Below, piece by piece: positions 29,834-39,579 of a DNA stretch of 64,000 bases. The stretch comes from Gimesia algae (GTDB lineage Bacteria > Planctomycetota > Planctomycetia > Planctomycetales > Planctomycetaceae), in contig NZ_CP036343.1 of assembly GCF_007746795.1 (NCBI RefSeq), positions 2,097,869 to 2,161,868 of the forward strand, given 5' to 3'. Below the pieces are notes generated by a model. It did not search any database. It saw only the letters and a program-made list of their open reading frames with translations, and had not been told where the DNA came from. Every line of letters begins with the position of its first letter. Position 1 is the stretch's first letter. A program made the position numbers and the translations under genes.

Positions 29834-30919
29834 TCAGACACCCGCATAACGAAAGTAAGCGGCACAGGCGCCTTCGGAAGAGACCATCGGCGCTCCCAGC
29901 GGCGTTTCGGGGGTACACTGCTTACCAAAATGCGGACACTCCGGTGGCTTGAGTTGTCCGGTCATCACATCGAAGCTGCGACACGCACTGTTCAAAATGA
30001 CCGGCAAACCACACTCGGCAAAACGAGCCCGCGCATCAAACCGCAGCCACGGCTCCCGCAGTGAGAGCCCCCCGGAAGCAATGAGACCAAATCCCCGCCA
30101 GCGACAGTCTGATACCTGGTAAACCTCCTGCACGAGGTCCCGCGCTGATTGATTTCCGGCCACCTGGACAGCGCGTGAATAACAATTCTCCAGCCACGCT
30201 TCGCCTGCTTCCAGTTGTCTGATACCAGCCAGAATTCCTTGCAGTAAATCGAGCGGTTCAAATCCGGTCACGATAACAGGCAGCTGATAGCGTGCTACAA
30301 ACCGATCGTAGGATTGATACCCCATCACCGTGCAGACATGCCCGGCTGCCAGAAAGGCCTGCACCCGGTGATCCGGAGACTCAACCAGAGACTCCATCGC
30401 GGGTTGGACCCGCACATGCGAAACAATCAGGCTGAAATTATCGAGTTGATACTGCGCGGCCTGTTTCACTGCCAGCGCCGTCGCGGGTGCCGTCGTCTCA
30501 AATCCGACCGCGAAAAATACCACCTGTTTCTCAGGTTGCCTGCGCGCCAGTTCCACTGCATCCAGAGGCGAATAAACGATTCTCACCTGCCCCCCTCTGG
30601 TCCGGGCATCCAACAAGGAACCCTGGCTGCCGGGTACACGCAGCATGTCGCCGAAACTGGTTAACATTACGTCAGACCGCTTTGCCAGCTGGCAGGCAAA
30701 ATCAATGTCGGCCTGATCGGTTACACAAACCGGACAACCGGGACCATGAATAAGTTCCACGGTCCCCTGCAACTCGGCTGCAATCCCATGGCGTAACAGG
30801 CTATGCGTCTGCCCGCCACACACTTCCATCAATGTCCAGCAGCGGGTGGAAACGCGACGAATTTCATCCAGTAATACCTGCGCTGCAGCCGGATCTCGAT
30901 ATTCATCCAGGTACTTCAT
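29834..30919 (-). CDS. hypD: hydrogenase maturation factor HypD
   Basis: A 361-residue iron-sulfur protein that assembles the Fe(CN)2CO unit with HypC. Conserved blocks are seen: MEVCGGQTHSLLRHGI, LIHGPGCPVCVT, SFGDMLRVPGS, VGFETTAPATAL and the late cysteine segment CPHFGKQCTPETPLG for the [4Fe-4S] cluster. The ATG overlaps the hypC stop by 4 bases, showing coupling. Confidence 0.96.
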   Translation of the reverse strand: MKYLDEYRDPAAAQVLLDEIRRVSTRCWTLMEVCGGQTHSLLRHGIAAELQGTVELIHGPGCPVCVTDQADIDFACQLAKRSDVMLTSFGDMLRVPGSQGSLLDARTRGGQVRIVYSPLDAVELARRQPEKQVVFFAVGFETTAPATALAVKQAAQYQLDNFSLIVSHVRVQPAMESLVESPDHRVQAFLAAGHVCTVMGYQSYDRFVARYQLPVIVTGFEPLDLLQGILAGIRQLEAGEAWLENCYSRAVQVAGNQSARDLVQEVYQVSDCRWRGFGLIASGGLSLREPWLRFDARARFAECGLPVILNSACRSFDVMTGQLKPPECPHFGKQCTPETPLGAPMVSSEGACAAYFRYAGV

Positions 30920-31191
30920 GATTCGTGCTCTCCCCCCTCAGGCAGAGATTCATGCCAGCCTTCATCGTCACCCCACTCAGCCAGTGTCTCAAAAATCCGT
31001 TCTGCCTCTCGCGCGTCAATCCGGTTGATCGCAATACCAGCGTGGACCAGAATGTAATCACCCACTTCCGCCTCAGTCACGCAGGCCATATGTACGACGC
31101 GGCGAACGCCATCGAATTCGATCTCTGCCTGCGAAAAGATCCCTTCCCGTTCCACCCAGCGGACCAGTTGACCAGGAATTCCTAAACACAT
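30916..31191 (-). CDS. hypC: hydrogenase maturation chaperone HypC
   Basis: A 91-residue HypC/HupF protein beginning MCLGIPGQLV, with the essential Cys2 that holds the iron centre during transfer to the large subunit. The small OB-like barrel continues with VHMACVTEAEVGDYILVHAGIAINRID. A slightly long acidic C-terminus (EGGEHES) follows. It overlaps hypF by 10 bases and hypD by 4. Confidence 0.95.
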   Translation of the reverse strand: MCLGIPGQLVRWVEREGIFSQAEIEFDGVRRVVHMACVTEAEVGDYILVHAGIAINRIDAREAERIFETLAEWGDDEGWHESLPEGGEHES

Positions 31192-33440
31192 CGACCGTCT
31201 CCTTTCTGTCTCGAACGGGCAATCGCAACCGCCAGTTGACCGGCGGCCAGCCCTCCATCATTGGGAGGAATTCTGCCAGGCAACCCCAGCCGCTGGTTCT
31301 TCTGTTTCAGTTCTTCCGCCAGAAATTCGACCAGGCAGCGGTTCTGAAATACTCCGCCTCCCAACACAACCGGCAGGGATGAAAACTGCTGACACAACTG
31401 CGCCGTTCCCCGGGCCAGACCGCGATGAAACCGCATGGCAATCGCTCCTGGTGACACTCCCGCATCCCGATCTCGTAGAATCGAGGTAATACAAGGTCGC
31501 CAGTCCAGCTGAATCGGCGTTTCCTGTAAGAGTGGCATTTCATAACCGCCAGATTCCGACAGGTCGCAACTCGCTTCCAGCAGCATCGCTGCCTGCCCTT
31601 CATAATCAGAGTGAGTCACTCCCAGTACCAGAGCCGCCACTCCATCAAACAACCGTCCGACACTGGTAGTGAGAGGAGCGAGAGTCTTTGACTTGATGAT
31701 CTGCAAGACGGGATTGATCAGTTCTGCCTTCATCCCAGTCTTCAGCGCAGCCTCTGGCCCCAGCGCTGCCACCAGTAAAGAAACGGCAACACGATAAGGT
31801 TCGCGGGCGGCCGCTTCCCCTCCCGGCAGAGAGAACGGTTTTAAATGACCGACCCGAGTATACTGATCCGCCGTGGAGAGTAAAAACTCGCCTCCCCAGA
31901 TGGTCTGATCGTCGCCCCAGCCTGTCCCGTCAAAAGCGACTCCCAGTACCTCACGATCCAACCAGCCTTGATCCAGCATACCCGCCACGATATGTGCATG
32001 ATGATGCTGGACGCTCTCAACGTTTGAAACCTGTAGAGAAGCACGATTCGAAGTATAATAATCGGGATGCTCATCGCAGATGAAATTAGCCTTTGAAATG
32101 GCATAGAGCTGCTGTAGAGATTCCAGTTGCTCCTCGTAACGCGCGCAGGCAGGCAGGCTCTCCAGATCGCCGATATGCGGTGCGAGAACAGCTTGAGCAC
32201 CGTTGTGCAAAGCAATCGCGACTTTCTGATGCCCCCCCAGCGCAATGGCGTGTCGGGAATGTTTCAGATCCAGAGACAACGGTGCCAGTCCCCGCGCCAG
32301 TCGAATGGTCACCAGGCGACCTGCCATCCAGCGAACAACACTGTCATCAATGGGGTGTTCAATCGGACGGTCATGCTCCAGCCAGCAGTCTGCCAGTGTG
32401 TTGATTTTCTCTGAATGACTTCGATCCTGATAATACAGCGGTTCGTCTTCCCGGTTGGCGCTGGTGACGATTACGGGAAAATCGCATTGCTGGAGTAACA
32501 ACCAGTGTAACGGTGTCGTGGGCAGCATCACTCCCAATGTATTTAAGCCAGAATTCACGTTACCGGCAATCGGTGAATCTTCCCGTACCTGTAACAGCAC
32601 AATCGGCGCCGCGGGACTTACCAGCGCTGCGGCTTCCGCATCATTCAATACAGCCAGTTTTCGCGCCGCAGCGAGGTCGGTCACCATCACCGCCAGCGGT
32701 TTACCCGGACGTTGTTTCCTGTTTCTTAATTTCTGAACGGCTGTCTGACTGGTGGCATCCACCAGCAGTTGATAACCGCCCAGCCCTTTCAGACCGACAA
32801 TCGTTCCCTGCTGCAGCGCGCGGGCCGTGTTTTGAATTGCCTCTGAATCGAATCCGCTGATTTCTCCTGCTGCACTGGTACTCCAGACGCGGGGACCACA
32901 GTTCTGACAGGCGATTGTCTGGGCATGAAAACGGCGATCCACGGGCGCCGCATATTCGCTCTGACAGTGCGAACAGAGTTCAAATTCGGACATGCCTGTT
33001 TGACCGCGTTCATAAGGCATCGATTGCAGCAGGGAATACCGGGGGCCACAATGCGTGCAACTGGTGAAAGCATAGCCGAATCGATGATCTGCCGGATCAG
33101 CAAGTTCAGCCAGACAATCCGGGCAGACAGCGATATCAGGTGGAACACGAGCCGCCAGGGGACCGCTGGTCTGTTTTTCGATGATGTCAAACTGCTCTAA
33201 CCCGTATATTTCTGTCATTTCACGGGTTTTCTGGTGAATTACCGTTTCATCAGGCAGATAAGTTTCCAGGTCCCGCTCGAATTCCTGTACGACCTTTGCA
33301 GGTCCTTCAATCAGCAGTTCAATCCCCGTCGTCGTATTACAGATTGAACCTGCCAGTCGTAAATCACAGGCACGCCGCGCAACGGCAGGGCGCAATCCGA
33401 TCCCTTGTACGTGGCCACTCAATGTGATCTTGAGTGCCAT
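31182..33440 (-). CDS. hypF: carbamoyltransferase HypF
   Basis: A 752-residue enzyme making the carbamoyl group for cyanide ligands from carbamoyl phosphate and ATP. The start MALKITL is chosen since it begins directly at the acylphosphatase domain (SGHVQGIGLRPAV) and a GGAACGGAAA stretch precedes it; an ATG at 33479 is possible. Next come the two zinc-finger-like units (CPDC...CTHC and CSHC...CQNC), a YrdC-like domain (LKGLGGYQLLVDAT) and the Kae1-like ATPase part (VQHHHAHIVAGML, AFDGTGWGDD, VLGGGVFQN). All domains are intact. Confidence 0.93.
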   Translation of the reverse strand: MALKITLSGHVQGIGLRPAVARRACDLRLAGSICNTTTGIELLIEGPAKVVQEFERDLETYLPDETVIHQKTREMTEIYGLEQFDIIEKQTSGPLAARVPPDIAVCPDCLAELADPADHRFGYAFTSCTHCGPRYSLLQSMPYERGQTGMSEFELCSHCQSEYAAPVDRRFHAQTIACQNCGPRVWSTSAAGEISGFDSEAIQNTARALQQGTIVGLKGLGGYQLLVDATSQTAVQKLRNRKQRPGKPLAVMVTDLAAARKLAVLNDAEAAALVSPAAPIVLLQVREDSPIAGNVNSGLNTLGVMLPTTPLHWLLLQQCDFPVIVTSANREDEPLYYQDRSHSEKINTLADCWLEHDRPIEHPIDDSVVRWMAGRLVTIRLARGLAPLSLDLKHSRHAIALGGHQKVAIALHNGAQAVLAPHIGDLESLPACARYEEQLESLQQLYAISKANFICDEHPDYYTSNRASLQVSNVESVQHHHAHIVAGMLDQGWLDREVLGVAFDGTGWGDDQTIWGGEFLLSTADQYTRVGHLKPFSLPGGEAAAREPYRVAVSLLVAALGPEAALKTGMKAELINPVLQIIKSKTLAPLTTSVGRLFDGVAALVLGVTHSDYEGQAAMLLEASCDLSESGGYEMPLLQETPIQLDWRPCITSILRDRDAGVSPGAIAMRFHRGLARGTAQLCQQFSSLPVVLGGGVFQNRCLVEFLAEELKQKNQRLGLPGRIPPNDGGLAAGQLAVAIARSRQKGDGRCV

Positions 33441-33456
33441 TTTCCGTTCCGTGCTC

Positions 33457-34146
33457 TCAACGATTGCCCGCGGGTTCATGGTATGCTGCCAGTTGAAGTT
33501 GATGTTGCTCTTCCAGAAAATCACACCATTCCTGAATTCCACTTCCTGTCAGAGAACAACAGGCAAAAACCTGCAGCGCAGATTGAATCCTCTGTGCATC
33601 TGCGGTCACCGCTTCCACAGAAAAAGGAACGTGTGGCAATAAATCCAGTTTGGTGATCAGCATGGCCTGGCTGGTGCGGAACATTTTGGGATATTTTCCC
33701 GGCTTATCGTCCCCTTCTGTCGTGCTGATAAGAACGACGCGCAGGTGTTCTGCCAGATCATGCGAAGCGGGACAGACCAGATTTCCCACATTCTCGATAA
33801 ACAGAAAATCGACTGCAGGGTCCCCCAGCGCTGTCAGACCCCGCTGCACCAGCGGCAGTTCCAGATGACAGGCGCCCCCCGTCGTCAGTTGCGCGACCGG
33901 AACCAGAGGGGCCAGCCGCTGCGCATCGCGGTCGGTTTCCAGATCACCCACCAGAACCGCCATTGACCGGCGACCGGCAAAGTGCCGCGCTGTCTCTTCC
34001 AGTAAACTTGTTTTTCCCGATCCCGGAGAGGACAGCAGATTCACCACCAGAGTGCCACGCCGCCCCAGACGTACGCGTTCCACTTCCGCATCGGCTTTTT
34101 GCTCCGCTTGCACATCACGTTTGACGATGATCGTTTGCTGACTCAT
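33457..34146 (-). CDS. hypB: hydrogenase nickel-insertion GTPase HypB
   Basis: A 229-residue GTPase that works with HypA to insert nickel. The P-loop NLLSSPGSGKTSLLE, the switch region VGDLETDRDA with the CHLE-type metal site (GGACHLELPL), and TKLDLL are all present. There is no His-rich N-terminal nickel store; the front only has a short charged stretch. Overlaps hypA by 4 bases. Confidence 0.96.
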   Translation of the reverse strand: MSQQTIIVKRDVQAEQKADAEVERVRLGRRGTLVVNLLSSPGSGKTSLLEETARHFAGRRSMAVLVGDLETDRDAQRLAPLVPVAQLTTGGACHLELPLVQRGLTALGDPAVDFLFIENVGNLVCPASHDLAEHLRVVLISTTEGDDKPGKYPKMFRTSQAMLITKLDLLPHVPFSVEAVTADAQRIQSALQVFACCSLTGSGIQEWCDFLEEQHQLQLAAYHEPAGNR

Positions 34147-34514
34147 GCCGACACTCCTTCATGTGAATCTTTTGGTTCCAGTGTGATACTGATCAGTTGC
34201 AGATCATCCCCCTGAATGACGTCAACGCTTCCTGACTGACATTCAGGACAGTGAAACTGAAAATCGAGGACTTCAAACTCATGTTGACAGTGAGCACAAA
34301 CGGCAGTGACAGGAACCAGATCCAGTTTCAACTGACATTCCTCAGAGAAGACAGCCGGGACCATCTCCTCAAACGCGGCTGCAAATAACAGCGGCTCAAC
34401 CCCCGACAGATCGCCCGCCTGCACGCAGATTTCAGAAACACAACCGCCCCCCTGTTCAGCAACGATTTGTCTGACCTGTTTTAACAGATTCTGAACCAGC
34501 GACCGTTCATGCAT
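34143..34514 (-). CDS. hypA: hydrogenase nickel metallochaperone HypA
   Basis: A 123-residue protein starting MHERSLVQ; the N-terminal His2-Glu3 is the nickel site, so the upstream extension to 34691 is rejected. The zinc domain has CAHCQHEFEV and CPECQSG. Delivers nickel to HypB or the large subunit. It overlaps the protease gene by 8 bases. Confidence 0.95.
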   Translation of the reverse strand: MHERSLVQNLLKQVRQIVAEQGGGCVSEICVQAGDLSGVEPLLFAAAFEEMVPAVFSEECQLKLDLVPVTAVCAHCQHEFEVLDFQFHCPECQSGSVDVIQGDDLQLISITLEPKDSHEGVSA

Positions 34515-34989
34515 GTTCAATCTCCCCTTGCCTGACAGACGGGCTGAGATCCTCACAGAGGGATTCGACAGCAGCGACAACTCCTGCCTGCACTGCTTCT
34601 GACATAGTCTCTCCCGAATGATTCGACTGCAGTTCGACTCCACAGATCCGAACATGCTGCGGGAGTCTTCCCAACTGCGCTGCCAGCGCAAGCACGCCCG
34701 TTAAAGACATCTGATGCGTCCCTGACCAGTGAATCTCATCCAGTTGCCCGCAAGGCCACTCCCATTGATGAACACTTCCCGCTTCACCGGCTCCCTGGCA
34801 GGCATCACAAATCAGCAGGTCCATCGCAGGCTCGATCCAGTCCAGTAAATCAGCCGGTGTCCGAGCCAGTTTCACACGCACGTAATGGAACCTGCGCTGT
34901 TCAATCTGTCTGGCCATCTCCCAGCCTGCCTGATCGTCACCATGCGGACTGCCAATTCCAGCAATCATGATCTGTGACCCGTTTTTCAT
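34507..34989 (-). CDS. hydrogenase maturation endopeptidase (HycI/HoxW type)
   Basis: A 160-residue protease starting MKNGSQIMIAGIGSPHGDDQAGW, where the Asp in GDD is a nickel-recognition residue of the M52 family. GGAAG lies before the ATG; the longer frame to 35055 overlaps the large-subunit gene and is not used. VRICGVELQ closes the core sheet. It removes the short C-terminal peptide of the large subunit after nickel insertion. Encoded directly downstream of that subunit. Confidence 0.9.
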   Translation of the reverse strand: MKNGSQIMIAGIGSPHGDDQAGWEMARQIEQRRFHYVRVKLARTPADLLDWIEPAMDLLICDACQGAGEAGSVHQWEWPCGQLDEIHWSGTHQMSLTGVLALAAQLGRLPQHVRICGVELQSNHSGETMSEAVQAGVVAAVESLCEDLSPSVRQGEIEHA

Positions 34990-35012
34990 TCCCACTTCCT
35001 TCCTGCTGTCTC

Positions 35013-36305
35013 TCAGTGTCGGTCGATTGTGACCTTGAGAAAATGAGTGGAACAACTGATACAGGGATCATAGGCTCTCACCAGATTTTCACATTTCCGC
35101 GCCAGTTCTGTTTCTTCATTACCCATTGACTCTGACACCACATGTTTGAGGTCCACTTCAATCTGTGCCTGATTCTGAGACGTCGGCGGGACAATACAGG
35201 CTTCGACGATCTTGCCTTGATCATCGATCTCATAGCGATGATACAGCGTTCCCCGGGGTGCTTCGGTCGCAGACTTACCGGTTCCCGCCTGCGGCGTATA
35301 CGTTTCGCGTGGTTTACCGGCAAGATGTTGATCCCGCAGGATCGATAACCCTTCTTCATACGCGTGGACGATTTCTAGCCCGCGCGCAATGATCGCCTTG
35401 TGAGGATTCCGACAGACCGGTTCCCATCCGATTTCATCTGCCAGTTTCCGTGCCTGGGGAAACAGTTGATCACGATTCAGGTTGATACGCGATAACGGCC
35501 CGAGCAGATAAGGGCGCCCCGTTGACTTACGAAACGCCTGCAGCGCGGTGGAGTGGGGTACCTGCCGCTCTTCAAATTCCTCTTCGTACTGTTCTACTTC
35601 AATCACGTCTCCCAGGCTGGATTTCATCACTCCCTCATTCATGGGATATTCATCCGGGTGAGACAGCGATACAAATTCGCAATCTGATACCATTTCCGGA
35701 AAATCGAAACCAGCCACCCAGCGTGTAGTCTCCATCGCGGCATTCAGGCCCCATTCAAAATCCGGTATCAGTTTCTGAAATTCATTCCGACGGGGGATAC
35801 GATAGAAACCACCCACGCAGACATTCACCGGATGAATGGCCCTCCCCCCCAGCAGGTCGACTAGCTGGTTGCCATGTTTTTTCAATCGCAGTCCACGATT
35901 GACTGCTTCGGGAAACTGCTTCGCCATCTCCAGCCCGCTCTCAAAGCCCAGAAAATCAGGGGCATGCAGTAAATGCATATGTAAACCATGGCTTTCAATC
36001 CATTCACCACAATAGAGCAGACGACGCAGTCGGCGAATCTCTGGGGATACGGTCACTTCCAATGCGGACTCCAGGGCATGCACACTACTCATCTGGTATG
36101 CCACCGGACAGATTCCACAGATACGGGCCGTGATATCCGGTGCGTCTTCAAGCGGTCGTCCCCGCAATAACGCTTCAAACAGACGAGGCGGTTCATAAAT
36201 TTCCAGGCGGACTTCTTCAATCGTTTCACCACTCATGCGGATGAACAATCCCCCTTCCCCTTCCACCCGGGTCAATGTTTCCACTTTGATCTTGCGGTCA
36301 CCCAT
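35013..36305 (-). CDS. group 3b [NiFe] hydrogenase large (alpha) subunit
   Basis: A 430-residue catalytic subunit. The N-terminal nickel motif is RICGICPVAYQ (Cys63, Cys66) and the C-terminal one is DPCISCSTH (Cys415, Cys418, His421). A nine-residue tail, FLKVTIDRH, follows His421 and is the expected protease cut-off piece. Short length and the HydB-G-D-A gene order match cytoplasmic NAD(P)-linked group 3b enzymes (sulfhydrogenase type, as in Pyrococcus). These interconvert H2 with NAD(P)H. There is no membrane anchor gene and no Tat signal in the small subunit. Confidence 0.95.
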   Translation of the reverse strand: MGDRKIKVETLTRVEGEGGLFIRMSGETIEEVRLEIYEPPRLFEALLRGRPLEDAPDITARICGICPVAYQMSSVHALESALEVTVSPEIRRLRRLLYCGEWIESHGLHMHLLHAPDFLGFESGLEMAKQFPEAVNRGLRLKKHGNQLVDLLGGRAIHPVNVCVGGFYRIPRRNEFQKLIPDFEWGLNAAMETTRWVAGFDFPEMVSDCEFVSLSHPDEYPMNEGVMKSSLGDVIEVEQYEEEFEERQVPHSTALQAFRKSTGRPYLLGPLSRINLNRDQLFPQARKLADEIGWEPVCRNPHKAIIARGLEIVHAYEEGLSILRDQHLAGKPRETYTPQAGTGKSATEAPRGTLYHRYEIDDQGKIVEACIVPPTSQNQAQIEVDLKHVVSESMGNEETELARKCENLVRAYDPCISCSTHFLKVTIDRH

Positions 36306-37093
36306 CAGTCTGGCTCCCCGTTTCGATCCTGTAAACGCCGACTTTCCTCGCGAAATGCGGGCGCATTGTTATTGAAATTCTGCAGGCTGTTTGAAATTTC
36401 CTGCCTGGATGCCCCGTCCTGCTCCATCTGTGAAGTCAGGCTCACCAGATTGATCTGCGAGGCTGGTCCAAAACAGCCGTAACAACCCCGGTTATAACTC
36501 GGGCAGAGTGCATTACACCCCGACTGCGTTACCGGTCCCAGGCAGGCAATTCCCTGTGCCACCGTCACACACACCGTTCCGCGGCGTTTACAATCCAGGC
36601 AGACACTGTGTCCGGGGGTGCGAGGAGTCCGTCCTGCTAACAGTGACTGAATGACTTCGATCAGCTGATATTGATTGATCGGGCAGCCTCGCAATTCGAA
36701 GTCGACGGCCACATGGTCTGCTATAGGCGTTGAGTGTTCTAACACCTCGATATATCCAGGAGTGGCATACACTGACCGCATGAATTCTGCAGAATCAGCC
36801 CCGTTTCTCAATGCCTGAATTCCACCAGAGGTCGCACAGGCACCGATGGTCATCAGAAAGCGGGAGTCTCTGCGAATCTGCTGGATCCGGGTGGCATCGT
36901 GGGGTGTCGTAATAGATCCCTCAATCAGCGAAATATCATACGGGCCTGCTTCCATGCGACTCGTGGCCTCGGGAAAATATACGATCTCTAAGGCATCCGC
37001 GACGGACAACAGCTGATCCTCGGCATCCAGCAGAGAAAGCTGACAACCATCACAGGAAGCAAATTTGAAAACAGCCAGTCTGGGTTTTCCCAC
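36305..37093 (-). CDS. group 3b [NiFe] hydrogenase small (delta) subunit
   Basis: A 262-residue electron-transfer subunit without a Tat signal, hence cytoplasmic. Proximal-cluster ligands are [13 protein letters not shown] (Cys14, Cys17), GACATSGG and GCPINQYQ. Further cysteines in [35 protein letters not shown] fit two more [4Fe-4S] clusters. One base is shared with the large-subunit start, so translation is coupled. Confidence 0.95.
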   Translation of the reverse strand: MGKPRLAVFKFASCDGCQLSLLDAEDQLLSVADALEIVYFPEATSRMEAGPYDISLIEGSITTPHDATRIQQIRRDSRFLMTIGACATSGGIQALRNGADSAEFMRSVYATPGYIEVLEHSTPIADHVAVDFELRGCPINQYQLIEVIQSLLAGRTPRTPGHSVCLDCKRRGTVCVTVAQGIACLGPVTQSGCNALCPSYNRGCYGCFGPASQINLVSLTSQMEQDGASRQEISNSLQNFNNNAPAFREESRRLQDRNGEPD

Positions 37094-37095
37094 GC

Positions 37096-37962
37096 TCAGA
37101 GTCCTTCCACTTTTAAATAGGGTGAAATCTGATCATAGCGAAAGACCGGCCCATCCTTGCAGATGAATTCGGGTCCCAGCTGACAGTGACCACACAAACC
37201 AACCGCGCACTGCATATTTCGTTCGGTTGAAACCCAGATCTGCGCGCCGGTCATTCCCCGCTGGAGCGCAGCACGGGCGGTAAAACGCATCATCAAATCC
37301 GGGCCACAGATCAACAGAACCGTCTGCGCGGGATCGAATCCGGTAAGCCGTTCCAGTAACTGGGGCACAACTCCCACATTCCCGCGCCAACCGGGGCTCG
37401 ATCGGTCGACGGTTTCTCTGATCTCCAGCCCTTCTGCTCGCCAGCGGTCATATTCCCGCGTATAAACCCGCATCTCAGGTGTACGTGCCCCGTATAATAA
37501 ATGCAGACTCCCATACTCGTCTCTCTGCGCCAGCAGTTGATAAATCAACGGACGCAAGGGAGGCAGGCCGATTCCGCCCGCCACCAGAATTACATTCTTT
37601 CCCCGACAGGCCTCGCGCGGCCAACTGGTACCAAAGGGGCCGCGCAGTCCCAGGGTATCTCCCACTTTCAACGCGGCGATACTGCGCGTCACATTGCCCG
37701 CAACCCGTATCGTATGAATCAGGGTCTCACAGTCAGCAGGATCACCGCTCATGGAAATTGCCGACTCTCCGGCACCGGGAAGATACAGCATATTGAACTG
37801 ACCTGGTTCAAAACGATATGACTGCGCAGCCGCTGCATCGATCAGTGCCAGCTGGTAAGTGGTAACCCCGCTGACTTCGGCTGTGATCTCACGAATGACA
37901 GCCGTTTTCGCGACCCAGAAGCTGGCTGGTTTCTCGGGCTGTTTTCTGACGGTCGAATTCAT
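37096..37962 (-). CDS. hydrogenase gamma subunit (FAD/NAD(P)-binding diaphorase)
   Basis: A 288-residue ferredoxin-reductase-like subunit related to PyrK and sulfhydrogenase gamma. It has an N-terminal FAD barrel, GPFGTSWP, then [20 protein letters not shown] for the nucleotide, [12 protein letters not shown], and a C-terminal [2Fe-2S] cysteine set in [23 protein letters not shown]. It passes electrons between NAD(P)H and the iron-sulfur chain. Cofactor choice (NAD or NADP) cannot be fixed from sequence alone. Confidence 0.93.
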   Translation of the reverse strand: MNSTVRKQPEKPASFWVAKTAVIREITAEVSGVTTYQLALIDAAAAQSYRFEPGQFNMLYLPGAGESAISMSGDPADCETLIHTIRVAGNVTRSIAALKVGDTLGLRGPFGTSWPREACRGKNVILVAGGIGLPPLRPLIYQLLAQRDEYGSLHLLYGARTPEMRVYTREYDRWRAEGLEIRETVDRSSPGWRGNVGVVPQLLERLTGFDPAQTVLLICGPDLMMRFTARAALQRGMTGAQIWVSTERNMQCAVGLCGHCQLGPEFICKDGPVFRYDQISPYLKVEGL

Positions 37963-39083
37963 GACTGCGATTCCCGTATCGCCTTCACTTCCTGCGTCAG
38001 GTCAATTCCGACAGGACACCAGGTAATACATCTTCCACAACCGACGCACCCTGAAGTGCCAAACTGATCGATCCAGGTCGCCAGTTTATGTGTTAACCAC
38101 TGGCGATAACGATTGCGAATGCTGTTGCGGACCAGTCCCCCGTTCATGTAACTGAAATCCAGGTTAAAACAGGAGTCCCACTCCCGCTGCCGTTCCACAT
38201 GATCTCCGGTCAGATCACTGACTTCTTCGACCGAACTGCAGAAACAGGTCGGACAGACCATCGTGCAATTCGTGCAGGACAAACAACGCTCTGCCACATC
38301 ATCCCACTGGGAATGCTCCAGGTTGGACATGAGCAGGTCTTTAATGTCCGTCGTGTCAAATCGTCGTTCAATCTGGTCGACTGCCTGCTGTCGCGCCGTA
38401 TTCGCCTGCAGATCCTGTTCAGGTGAAACGTCTACCGTCTTCAGTTCCTGCAGTATCTCTGTACCGGCGGCAGTGGCGACCTCAACCAGAAAGCCGTCCG
38501 GCAATTCGGTGAGCGCCAGATCAAAGCCTGCTTTGCAGCGAGGTCCCGTCTGCATGGAAGTACAAAAACAGGTTGACGCTGCCTGCGTACAATTCACCGC
38601 AATAATCAGTGCTTGACTGCGACGCTCGTCATAAATCGAATCGACATAAGGCCCTCCCGTGAAAACTCGATCCTGTATTTTCATTGCAGCCAGTTCACAG
38701 GCACGAACACCCAGAAATGCATAGCGGGGCGTTTCTTCTTCCGCTTCCTCGAACTGCCAGCCTGCCTCCGTGCGGTCAGCTGTCGCCAGCGTGCTGACCG
38801 GTGGAAACAGCTGCTTCTTCCAGGAACTCGGACCCACAACATAACCAAAGAGTGCCTCATCATCGCGTTTAACCAGTCGGTATTTGCCTGGCTCCTGGTG
38901 ATCGGTCCAGCCGCGTGGTAAATCATCAATCGATGAGAGTTGATCATAGACGATGGCTTCCTGGTCAATTGTAGGACCAATCACTTGGTAACCACGGGAA
39001 ATCAGCACATCAAAGAGTCTGGCAAATTCATCCAGCGCTAAAAAACAGGTTTGTGGATTGCTCGACTGCACAGAATCACTCAC
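37959..39083 (-). CDS. hydrogenase beta subunit (4Fe-4S dicluster protein)
   Basis: A 374-residue iron-sulfur protein of the sulfhydrogenase beta / anaerobic sulfite reductase A type. Two C-terminal clusters are visible: CLSCTNCTMVCPTCFC (about residues 260-275) and GCVGCGRCITWCPVGIDL (about 345-362). A middle motif, YAFLGVRACELAAMKIQDRVF, is family-typical, and CTQAASTCFC adds further cysteines. It overlaps the gamma subunit by 4 bases and the regulator-like cNMP gene by 8. Confidence 0.93.
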   Translation of the reverse strand: MSDSVQSSNPQTCFLALDEFARLFDVLISRGYQVIGPTIDQEAIVYDQLSSIDDLPRGWTDHQEPGKYRLVKRDDEALFGYVVGPSSWKKQLFPPVSTLATADRTEAGWQFEEAEEETPRYAFLGVRACELAAMKIQDRVFTGGPYVDSIYDERRSQALIIAVNCTQAASTCFCTSMQTGPRCKAGFDLALTELPDGFLVEVATAAGTEILQELKTVDVSPEQDLQANTARQQAVDQIERRFDTTDIKDLLMSNLEHSQWDDVAERCLSCTNCTMVCPTCFCSSVEEVSDLTGDHVERQREWDSCFNLDFSYMNGGLVRNSIRNRYRQWLTHKLATWIDQFGTSGCVGCGRCITWCPVGIDLTQEVKAIRESQS

Positions 39084-39579
39084 TTGCGTCTCCCTGCTTC
39101 AGAGTATGTGCTTCATCAGTAACAGCATACATGTCGAGTACCTGCAGGCGACTGGCAACCAACCGCTGAGATAACGCCAGAGCCACCCGTCGCATAATCT
39201 GGTAACCGATATCATGATCCTGCTCGCAGACGACCGCCAGGGCATCTGCATCAATGGCAATCAAACGAGTCTCTTCCACTGCGACGACGGTCGCTGTCAT
39301 CTCTCCCTGTTTGAGAATGGACGACCAGCCAACCAGATCGCCTTCTTCCAATGTCAAAACGGGCAAACAGCCACGGGCGGAAATGGTCATGCATATTTCT
39401 ACGCGACCACTGAGAATGATATAAAGATCCCGATGCTCGGTTCCTTCCGTAAAGATCGTCGCGTTGCGGGGATAATCCTGAAATCGGGAGATGGCTGCTA
39501 ACTTCTTCAAATCCTCTACCGACAACCCGGAAGTAAAGCGGAGCTGTTGCAGATGTTCCTGGAGCTGTTGAATCTCCAT
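39076..39579 (-). CDS. cyclic-nucleotide-binding (Crp-like sensor) domain protein
   Basis: A 167-residue protein with one cNMP-binding beta-roll: IFTEGTEHRDLYIILSGRVEICM, then LEEGDLVGWSSILKQGEMTATVVAVEETRLIAID, and a C-terminal helix. There is no helix-turn-helix, so it cannot act as a normal Crp/FNR regulator. The conserved cAMP-binding Arg position is not obvious, so the ligand is uncertain. It heads the hydrogenase operon and overlaps the beta subunit gene, a linkage seen with other group 3b clusters, suggesting it senses a signal and acts on the enzyme or on electron flow. Confidence 0.88.
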   Translation of the reverse strand: MEIQQLQEHLQQLRFTSGLSVEDLKKLAAISRFQDYPRNATIFTEGTEHRDLYIILSGRVEICMTISARGCLPVLTLEEGDLVGWSSILKQGEMTATVVAVEETRLIAIDADALAVVCEQDHDIGYQIMRRVALALSQRLVASRLQVLDMYAVTDEAHTLKQGDASE

